DNA from: JALZAH01 sp051000755
GTDB lineage: Bacteria; Actinomycetota; Acidimicrobiia; Acidimicrobiales; Palsa-688
Assembly (NCBI GenBank): GCA_051000755.1
Contig: JBPCNZ010000016.1
Location: 1-28,111, forward strand
DNA length: 28,111 nt
Direction: 5' to 3'
Shown: positions 23,591-28,111 of the stretch, piece after piece
Layout: the number at the start of each line of letters is the position of its first letter
Numbering within the stretch: position 1 is the first letter of the stretch
The notes under the pieces: model-generated
What the model was told of the DNA's origin: nothing
The model's database searches: none
The model's input: only the letters and a program-made list of their open reading frames with translations
Made by a program: the position numbers and the translations under genes

Positions 23591-24790
23591 ATGATGAGCG
23601 TCATGGTCGATGTGGTGATCGTGGAGGCGGTACGGACCGCCATCGGCAAGAAGAACGGAACGCTGGCCCACACCCACCCGATCGACCTTCTGGGGCCGGT
23701 GCTGGCGGAGGTGCTCCGGCGCGCTAACGTGGCACCGGCGGAGGTGGGCCAGGTCCTCGGTGGTTGCATCGACCAGGTCGGCGCCCAGTCCGGCAACATC
23801 ACCCGTACAGCATGGCTCGGCGCCGGCCTTCCGGTGGCGACGGCGTGCCAGACGATCAACACCGCCTGCGGCTCCTCGCAACAGGCCCTCAGCCTGGCTT
23901 GCAGCCTGGTGGCGTCGGGGGTGGAGGACGTGGCCGTGGCCTGCGGCGTCGAGAACATGAGCATGGTGCCCCTCGGCTCCGATGCCTACGACGGTGCCAA
24001 AGCCGGTCACGGCAAGCCGGTGAACCGCAGGTACTTCCGGTACCACGAGTGGACCTCGCAGTTCGAGGGGGCGGAGCGCGTAGCCACCACGTACGGCATC
24101 AAGCGAGATGACACCGACGCCCTCGGGTTGGAGTCCCAGCGCCGAGCCCGCCAGGCCGTCGATCAAGGGCGTTTCGAAGGTCAGATCCTGCCCATTGAAG
24201 CCAATCAGGTCGACGGGGACGGCAAGCGCATCGACGCCACGATCACCTTCGGGGCCGACGAGGTGCTCCGCGCCACCAGCAAGGAGGCCCTCACCGGGCT
24301 CCAGCCCGTGGCCCGAGCCGATGGGATCCACACGGCGGGAACCGCCTCCCAGATCGCCGACGGGGCCGCCGCGGTTCTGGTCATGTCGACGCAGAAGGCG
24401 GCCGAGCTCGGCGTCCGGGCCCGGGCCCGGGTGCTGCAGACCTGCCTCGTTGGTTGCGACCCGGTCCTCATGCTCGAAGGTCCGATTCCCGCCACCAGGA
24501 AGGTGCTCGACCGCCAGGGCCTCGGCATCGGTGACGTGGACCTGGTGGAGATCAACGAGGCGTTCGCCTCGGTGGTCCTGGCGTGGGCGGGGGAGCTCGG
24601 GGCCGACCTGGCCAAGGTCAATCCCAACGGGGGAGCGATCGCCCTCGGCCATCCCCTCGGCGGCACCGGCTGCATCCTCACCACCAAGGCGCTGCACGAG
24701 CTCGAGCGGTCGGACCAGGAGATCGGCCTGATCACGATGTGCTGCGGCGGAGGGCTTGGGACCGGCACCCTGATCCAGCGCCTCTCGTAG
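23591..24790 (+). CDS. Thiolase (acetyl-CoA C-acyltransferase)
   Basis: The gene encodes about 396-400 residues. The catalytic cysteine lies in TINTACGSSQQAL (C89 if counted from the second methionine cluster, MVDVVIVEAVRT). The second-domain histidine lies in NPNGGAIALGHPLGGTG and the second cysteine in TMCCGGGLGTG. The ends and length match biosynthetic/degradative thiolases. Reaction: acyl-CoA plus acetyl-CoA to or from 3-oxoacyl-CoA, in the cytoplasm. Fatty-acid or steroid side-chain degradation is possible, but no pathway genes surround it. Starts at 23591, 23594 and 23603 are all open and none has a clear RBS. It converges on the next gene with a 2-nt gap. Confidence 0.93.
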   Translation: MMSVMVDVVIVEAVRTAIGKKNGTLAHTHPIDLLGPVLAEVLRRANVAPAEVGQVLGGCIDQVGAQSGNITRTAWLGAGLPVATACQTINTACGSSQQALSLACSLVASGVEDVAVACGVENMSMVPLGSDAYDGAKAGHGKPVNRRYFRYHEWTSQFEGAERVATTYGIKRDDTDALGLESQRRARQAVDQGRFEGQILPIEANQVDGDGKRIDATITFGADEVLRATSKEALTGLQPVARADGIHTAGTASQIADGAAAVLVMSTQKAAELGVRARARVLQTCLVGCDPVLMLEGPIPATRKVLDRQGLGIGDVDLVEINEAFASVVLAWAGELGADLAKVNPNGGAIALGHPLGGTGCILTTKALHELERSDQEIGLITMCCGGGLGTGTLIQRLS

Positions 24791-24792
24791 CG

Positions 24793-25356
24793 CTACGAGC
24801 TCTCCAGCCAGGCCGGCGCCTGGGACAGCAGGAACGTGGAGACGGCCAGGGCCCGGTCCAGGACCTCGCAGAGCAGCTCCTCGCCGGCGAGGATCTTGGC
24901 CAGCGACACCTGCTGGCGGGCGACGATGGTGATGCGTCGCTCCGCAGGCTCGGTGGCCGACGCGAAGCTGTCGATGGCGGACGGTTCGAGGGGGAGCTCG
25001 ACGCCGCCGATGCCGGCCAGGTCGATGGCCAGGCGAAGCAGGTCAGGGCCGTGGGGGAGAGGGGGCAGGGCCCAGGTGAACGTCAGCGGGAAGGCCAGCT
25101 CATCGGGCGGCTCGGCGTCCTCGGGCAGCGACGTGACCATGTCCTCGAAGGCCAAGAGGACCCGGGGGTCGACCTCCAGGGACAGGTGGAGGTCGAGAGG
25201 GCCGTCGCAGCCCTCCTCGGGATGCAGGTCCACCTCCCAGGCCTGGCGCAGCGAGTAGGTCTCCACGTAGTGCCGTTCGTCGTGGACGTGGAACCCGTGG
25301 TCGACCGCGTGGTCCTTCAGCTCCGCTACGTAGCCCGGTACATCAATCACAGCCAC
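24793..25356 (-). CDS. Conserved-looking hypothetical protein (187 aa)
   Basis: The protein starts MAVIDVPGYVAELKDHAVDH and has well-ordered strand patterns (DLHLSLEVDPRVLLAFEDMV, then FPLTFTWALPPLPHGPDLLR). It has no transmembrane segment and no recognisable catalytic motif. GC-rich codon use is like its neighbours, so it is likely a real cytosolic protein. The stop is 2 nt from that of the convergent thiolase and its start is 9 nt from the stop of the GNAT, so it may share that transcript. I do not recognise the family. Confidence 0.7.
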   Translation of the reverse strand: MAVIDVPGYVAELKDHAVDHGFHVHDERHYVETYSLRQAWEVDLHPEEGCDGPLDLHLSLEVDPRVLLAFEDMVTSLPEDAEPPDELAFPLTFTWALPPLPHGPDLLRLAIDLAGIGGVELPLEPSAIDSFASATEPAERRITIVARQQVSLAKILAGEELLCEVLDRALAVSTFLLSQAPAWLESS

Positions 25357-25365
25357 ACGAGAACT

Positions 25366-25830
25366 CTAGTGGGCGGAGGTGTCAGAGCCAGGCAGCCAGC
25401 GGTAGCGGGTCCAGCCGTCAACGGGCGTGGCGCCCAGTCGGTCATAGAACGCGATCGCTTCGCTATTCCAATCAAGAACGGACCACTCGATCCGTCCTCC
25501 GCTGCGCTCCGCCAAGGCGTCGAGCAGCTGGTGGGCCAGGCCCCGCCGGCGAAAGTCGGGGCGCACGAACAGGTCCTCCAGGTACACGCCCGGCCGGCCC
25601 AGCCACGTCGAGAAGGTCCGGAACCACACGGCCATGCCCGCCACCCGCTCGGGCTGGTCGTCGGCGGTGGCGATCAGGACGCCGGCGGCCGGATCGGGGC
25701 CGAAGAGGTGCTCGGCCAGCGCATCGTGGTCGAAGGCCACCTCGTCGGGCGCCCGCTCGAACTCCGCCAGCTCGACGATCATGGCCTCGATCTCGGCCAG
25801 GTCCTCCGGTACAGCTGCTCGCACGGCCAC
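25366..25830 (-). CDS. GNAT family N-acetyltransferase
   Basis: The 154-residue protein has the GNAT core. The N-terminal helix pair (AVPEDLAEIEAMIVELAEF) is followed by strands (AGMAVWFRTFSTWLG, VYLEDLFVRPDFRRRGLAHQ) with the acetyl-CoA-binding R-R-R-G-L-A motif. The usual C-terminal segment (WSVLDWNSEAIAFYDRLGAT) matches the family. It transfers acetyl from acetyl-CoA to an amine; spermidine/spermine-type relatives begin similarly, but the acceptor is not determined. A GTG at 25830 (VAVRAAVPEDL) is the likely start; another GTG lies at 25824. It is divergent from the IMPase-family gene, 37 nt away. Confidence 0.9.
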   Translation of the reverse strand: MAVRAAVPEDLAEIEAMIVELAEFERAPDEVAFDHDALAEHLFGPDPAAGVLIATADDQPERVAGMAVWFRTFSTWLGRPGVYLEDLFVRPDFRRRGLAHQLLDALAERSGGRIEWSVLDWNSEAIAFYDRLGATPVDGWTRYRWLPGSDTSAH

Positions 25831-25867
25831 CGCCGGAACCGTACTCGGGGCACGGTACGGTGCCGGC

Positions 25868-26611
25868 ATGGACCCATCCGAGGTGGCGGACGTGCTGGAT
25901 CGGGTCGCCACCGCGGTTGCCGACGCCCTCGACGGGCTCGATGATTGGAGCCTCGCCCACACCAGGGAAGGTCAGTACCGCCACGATCTGGTGGCCGACG
26001 CCGCCGCCCTGGCTGTCATCGACGGGGCCGGTTTCGGGACCGTCTCCGAGGAGTCCGGCGTGCACCACCCGGAACGGTCCATCACCGTCGTCCTCGACCC
26101 GGTGGACGGTTCGACCAACGCCTCCCACGGGTTGCCGTGGTGGGCGACCAGCGCCTGCGCCGTCGACGGCGACGGGCCCCTGGCGGCGGTGGTGGTCAAC
26201 CAGGCGACCGGCACCCGCTACCGAGCCACCCGGGGCGGCGGAGCGACCAGGGACGGCAAGCCCATCGGGCCCACGGCCTGCCAGGAGATGAGCAAGGCGA
26301 TCGTGGCGTTCTCCGGCTACCCCACGCGCCACCTGGGCTGGGCCCAGTACCGCTCTCTCGGCGCCGCCGCCCTCGATATCTGTGCCGTGGCGTCAGGGTC
26401 GCTCGATGCGTTCATGGACTGCGCCCCCACCTCCCTCGCCCCGTGGGACTACCTCGGTGCCCTGCTCGTGTGCACCGAGGCCGGGGCCTCGGTGACCGAG
26501 GCGTCAGGTCGGGATCTGGTGGTCACCGAGTTCGGGCCCCGCCGCACGCCGGTGGCGGCCGCCACCCCCGAGTTGCTGGCCCAGGTCCTGGCCGCTCGCC
26601 GGTCTTTGTAA
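25868..26611 (+). CDS. Inositol monophosphatase-family phosphatase
   Basis: The protein of 247 residues has the metal-binding site of the IMPase superfamily: VSEESG (first Glu), VVLDPVDGSTN (equivalent to the family's DPxDGT) and, near the C-terminus, CAPTSLAPWDYLGALLV (the WDxAA-type Asp). The usual preceding segment GSLDAFMD is also present. Substrates in the family include inositol phosphate, histidinol phosphate, fructose-1,6-bisphosphate and 3'-phosphoadenosine phosphates; the sequence does not decide. The ATG at 25868 (MDPSEVADVLDRVATAV) starts the first helix of the fold. It is followed by the WhiB7-like regulatory region, which belongs to the next gene. Confidence 0.9.
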   Translation: MDPSEVADVLDRVATAVADALDGLDDWSLAHTREGQYRHDLVADAAALAVIDGAGFGTVSEESGVHHPERSITVVLDPVDGSTNASHGLPWWATSACAVDGDGPLAAVVVNQATGTRYRATRGGGATRDGKPIGPTACQEMSKAIVAFSGYPTRHLGWAQYRSLGAAALDICAVASGSLDAFMDCAPTSLAPWDYLGALLVCTEAGASVTEASGRDLVVTEFGPRRTPVAAATPELLAQVLAARRSL

Positions 26612-26632
26612 TATTCATTCCGAATTGGTCGG

Positions 26633-26669
26633 AAAATCGGTTGACGCCGAACCACTGAGGTGTTGTCAT
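26633..26669 (+). promoter_or_regulatory. Promoter of the WhiB7-like operon with AT-rich upstream element
   Basis: TTGACG (26641-26646) and TGTCAT (26664-26669) are 17 nt apart, a good -35/-10 pair. AAAAT (26633-26637) lies exactly 3 nt before the -35 (GGAAAATCGGTTGACG). WhiB7 proteins are known to activate promoters, including their own, through an AT-rich patch just upstream of the -35, bound by the AT-hook while the protein contacts sigma-A. The arrangement therefore predicts autoactivation. Confidence 0.65.
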
Positions 26670-26735
26670 AGGGGCGCTGAGGAATTGCCTCGCCGCGCTG
26701 GAGCCACCGGCCGCTGAAGGGAAGGGAGTGCCGTT

Positions 26736-26918
26736 GTGAACATCACCGCACCCATCACCCTTCCGTCCGCCGGCACTGCCTCCCTCGCTGCGGCCGTCTC
26801 GCCCCACGCGAAGGCGGGCCGTACCTGGGCACACCCGGCATACCGAATCGGCTTTGACATGACGGCCAAGCCGACCAATCTGCGACCTCTGAGCCCACCG
26901 GAGTGGCTGTCTCCTTGA
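26736..26918 (+). CDS. Upstream ORF / leader peptide of the WhiB7-like gene (60 aa)
   Basis: A GTG start with AAGGGAAGGGAG about 7 nt upstream encodes MNITAPITLPSAGTASLAAA and ends MTAKPTNLRPLSPPEWLSP. It is not like any structured protein and is followed 29 nt later by a strong terminator. In whiB7/wblC leaders a short upstream ORF lets ribosome speed decide whether the terminator forms. Here codons 50-54 (RPLSP region) lie on the 5' arm of the competing helix. It probably acts through being translated rather than through the peptide, although the Pro-rich end (SPPEW) could slow ribosomes. An in-frame ATG lies at about codon 42. Confidence 0.7.
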   Translation: MNITAPITLPSAGTASLAAAVSPHAKAGRTWAHPAYRIGFDMTAKPTNLRPLSPPEWLSP

Positions 26919-26953
26919 GACACCGACATCCGAACGCAGGACTCAGAGGCCGC
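26882..26953 (+). promoter_or_regulatory. Antiterminator helix of the WhiB7-like leader
   Basis: GCGACCTCTGAGCCC (26882-26896, inside the leader ORF) pairs with GGACTCAGAGGCCGC (26939-26953). The core CCTCTGAG/CTCAGAGG is 8 perfect bp, extended by 3 bp on one side and 2 bp on the other across single mismatches. The 3' arm uses up the first six bases of the terminator stem (26948-26953), so the two structures exclude each other. Ribosome position on the leader ORF would choose between them. Confidence 0.6.
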
Positions 26954-26982
26954 CGGGACATCCCGGCGGCCTTTGTCTTGTC
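26948..26982 (+). terminator. Intrinsic terminator (attenuator) before the WhiB7-like gene
   Basis: GGCCGCCGGG (26948-26957) and CCCGGCGGCC (26962-26971) form a perfect 10-bp stem with an ACAT loop, followed by TTTGTCTTGT. It lies 29 nt after the leader ORF stop and about 90 nt before the WhiB start. A strong terminator between promoter and gene points to attenuation. Confidence 0.85.
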
Positions 26983-27071
26983 CGGGCCAGTCATTTTCAC
27001 CAACCCACAGCGTCTACATCACCAACCGCACCACGACGAGAACCCAACGAAACACGAGAGGGGACGGCGAG

Positions 27072-27398
27072 ATGTTCGCCACAGATGTGATCACCGAGCT
27101 CATCGAGGCGCTCGACCCTGGACCGAACTGGTCCGATGCCCGCTGCCGGGATGGATCGGGCGCCACCACGGACCTGTTCTTCTCTGACCAGATCTCTGAC
27201 ATCGCCCTGGCCAAGGCGATCTGCGCGGAGTGCAGCTACCTGACCGCATGCCTGGATGGCGCCCTCGAGCGGAGGGAGCCGTGGGGTGTCTGGGGCGGGC
27301 AGCTGTTCGCCAACGGTCGCATCCTCGCCCAGAAGCGCAGGCGGGGCCGGCCACCGAAGAACCCCCGCCCGGAGGAGGAGGTCAGCCTGAGCGCCTGA
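27072..27398 (+). CDS. whiB7: WhiB7/WblC-like Fe-S transcription factor
   Basis: The 108-residue protein has the four [4Fe-4S] cysteines C25, C51, C54 and C60 (CAECSYLTAC), the turn motif EPWGVWGG (69-76), which matches the WhiB7 form, and an AT-hook-like basic tail (RRRGRPPKNP, 89-98). The AT-hook separates WhiB7 from WhiB1-WhiB6, which lack it. WhiB7 binds sigma-A and switches on intrinsic antibiotic-resistance genes such as efflux pumps and ribosome-protecting methylases when translation is inhibited. The ATG is preceded by GAGAGGGGACGGCGAG. The leader described above fits that role. The gene symbol rests on motif and context, not on a database search. Confidence 0.85.
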   Translation: MFATDVITELIEALDPGPNWSDARCRDGSGATTDLFFSDQISDIALAKAICAECSYLTACLDGALERREPWGVWGGQLFANGRILAQKRRRGRPPKNPRPEEEVSLSA

Positions 27399-27453
27399 GC
27401 ACCGGCTGCCCGTTGCTAGCCTTGCGTCCCGGCCGTCACAGTCATGGCCGCCG

Positions 27454-27495
27454 GGGCGTATAGCTCAGTTGGTTAGAGCACTGCCATTACAAGGC
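27454..27495 (+). pseudogene. tRNA-Val (anticodon TAC), 5' part only
   Basis: The 5' acceptor strand GGGCGTA, D arm (GCTC-AGTTGGTTA-GAGC), anticodon 5' stem CTGCC and loop ATTACAA (anticodon TAC) are all normal. The 3' anticodon stem starts GGC and should continue AG, but the sequence goes on CCTGCCACTC and no T arm or matching acceptor strand follows before the window ends. The tRNA is therefore cut just past its anticodon loop, at the junction with phage-like sequence. As it stands it cannot fold into a tRNA. Confidence 0.8.
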
Positions 27496-27544
27496 CCTGC
27501 CACTCGTCGCAACGGGGCCGTTCCGGTGGGTTCTAGGCCGCTGA

Positions 27545-27682
27545 GCAGGGATTATAGGGCGAGCGGTTGCAGGCAGGATGATCGGCCTTGGTCCGTTGGT
27601 AGTCCCAGGAGTAGTCCAAGGGACAGCCTCGATCGTCTCCGCGAACATCACCGATGTTCGCCCGGTCGCCGCCTGGCGCTGA
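27545..27682 (+). pseudogene. C-terminal fragment of a probable phage gene
   Basis: After a stop at 27542, the frame reads AGIIGRAVAGRMIGLGPLVV and continues to SANITDVRPVAAWR and a TGA at 27680-27682 that overlaps the ATG of the tail-like gene (TGATG). The overlap is typical of densely packed phage morphogenesis genes. No N-terminal part is present. Family not identified. The 50 nt between the broken tRNA and this fragment holds nothing that I can assign. Confidence 0.35.
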
Positions 27683-28032
27683 TGGCTCACACCTGGACGT
27701 ACCTGTTCGCCGACCTCCGCACGAACGTGATCCTCGGGCAGGTCCCTCTCGCCCAGGTCAGCTTCGCCTCCCAGCTCAACGCCACCGGGTCGTTCTCTGC
27801 CCAGGTACTCCTGTCCGACCCGGTGGTGCAGCGGGCCCTGTCCGGTGTGGCCGGCGGGGCCGGTGGGCTGCTCCAGACGGGGCGTACTGCCATCTACGTC
27901 GACATGGACGGCGAGCTGGTGTGGGGTGGGATTCTGTGGACCTCCACCTACGATTCGACGTCGAGGGTTGTGCAGCTCGGGGGGCTAGAGGCCTTTGTCC
28001 GGCGGAGCCGGAGGTTTGAGTCAAGTTTTTGA
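27682..28032 (+). CDS. Phage minor-tail-like protein, apparently truncated
   Basis: The 116-residue frame starts MAHTWTYLFADLRTNVILGQ and has LAQVSFASQLNATGSFSAQV, then TAIYVDMDGELVWGGILWTS and VVQLGGLEAFVRRSRRFE. This strand-rich opening (W-x-Y-x-F-x-D-L-R-T-N, later G-x-F-S, Y-V-D-x-D-G-x-L-V-W-G-G-I-L-W) is like the start of actinophage minor tail proteins, which are much longer. It ends abruptly (RRFESSF) at an AT-richer hairpin, so it looks cut. It lies next to the broken tRNA, suggesting an integrated or rearranged phage element. Confidence 0.6.
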   Translation: MAHTWTYLFADLRTNVILGQVPLAQVSFASQLNATGSFSAQVLLSDPVVQRALSGVAGGAGGLLQTGRTAIYVDMDGELVWGGILWTSTYDSTSRVVQLGGLEAFVRRSRRFESSF

Positions 28033-28034
28033 CT
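28019..28034. repeat. Short palindromic hairpin at the junction of tail fragment and right-edge gene
   Basis: AGTCAA (28019-28024) and TTGACT (28029-28034) are inverted arms around GTTT. It sits where the tail-like frame becomes implausible and next to the end of the right-edge gene, so it may mark the end of an inserted element. No copy on another element end is available in the window. Confidence 0.35.
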
Positions 28035-28045
28035 TTGGTGGCTGT

Positions 28046-28111
28046 TCAGGCGGCGATTCCGGATCGGGTGGCGAGGTCGTCGAGGGCTCGGCGTAGCGGG
28101 GCGGGGCTGTG
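28046..28111 (-). CDS. C-terminus of an unidentified gene (partial, possible transposase)
   Basis: The frame is open at the right edge and ends HSPAPLRRALDDLATRSGIAA then TGA at 28046. With 21 residues no family can be assigned. The position beside a truncated phage gene and a hairpin suggests a transposase of an inserted element, but this is inference only. An ordinary phage or chromosomal gene is equally possible. Confidence 0.3.
   Translation of the reverse strand, partial: HSPAPLRRALDDLATRSGIAA

Noticed and set aside
27486..27682. Group I intron in the tRNA-Val anticodon loop
   Set aside because: No 3' half of the tRNA (T arm and acceptor strand) is found downstream, and the following sequence is phage-like coding.

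Overview
The window is a high-GC actinobacterial chromosome segment, most likely from an uncultured Acidimicrobiia-type lineage. This is inferred from a WhiB-family regulator, an R2-like ligand-binding oxidase, a mycofactocin-type short-chain dehydrogenase, a full-length Lhr helicase, a CGNR regulator and single-domain DUF3445 and DUF427 enzymes. Housekeeping and accessory genes are densely mixed on both strands. No CRISPR array or rRNA was seen.

Layout. 1-5.7 kb: end of a secreted LysM-3D cell-wall protein, a LysE exporter, a DUF3445 haem-type demethylase, a frameshifted YkgJ cysteine-cluster protein, a metallophosphoesterase, a D-serine-dehydratase-like PLP enzyme and a membrane protein. 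5.7-8.4 kb: an R2lox gene behind a perfect inverted repeat and coupled to an SCP2-like gene, a 52-residue YqaE/Pmp3 protein, and a damaged SDR gene. 8.4-16.2 kb: six genes on the minus strand, transcribed in the order SDR, DUF427, AraC, VOC, diadenylate-cyclase-like, Lhr helicase. 16.2-17.8 kb: a CGNR regulator divergent from that run, overlapping a PNPOx-like gene, with operator-like repeats between the divergent genes. 17.9-21.4 kb: small hypotheticals, one with an in-frame stop, and a coupled minus-strand set (two acidic small proteins, SRPBCC, PNPOx-like). 21.4-23.3 kb: two divergent three-gene operons of tiny membrane proteins that resemble one another. 23.4-26.6 kb: tRNA-Met(CAT), thiolase, a hypothetical, a GNAT and an IMPase-family phosphatase. 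26.6-27.4 kb: a WhiB7/WblC-like gene behind a complete-looking attenuator. 27.45-28.1 kb: a tRNA-Val(TAC) that breaks off just past the anticodon loop, phage tail-gene fragments, and the C-terminus of an unidentified gene.

Two regions stand out. The first is the WhiB7-like leader: an AT-rich block 3 nt before a -35 hexamer, a 60-codon upstream ORF with a good RBS, a 10-bp terminator, and a competing helix linking the end of the upstream ORF to the terminator's 5' arm. This is the layout of antibiotic-responsive ribosome-mediated attenuation. The second is the 21.4-23.3 kb small-membrane-protein cluster, whose six genes form mirrored operons and which matches no system I can name.

Sequence integrity. 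Three genes (YkgJ, the 7.6-kb SDR, the DAC protein) are each repaired by a single base change in a short C or G run, and one small gene has an in-frame TGA. Residual assembly error in C/G runs and genuine decay cannot be separated from the sequence alone. The 7.6-kb SDR also lacks about 30 residues in frame, which a base-calling error does not explain.
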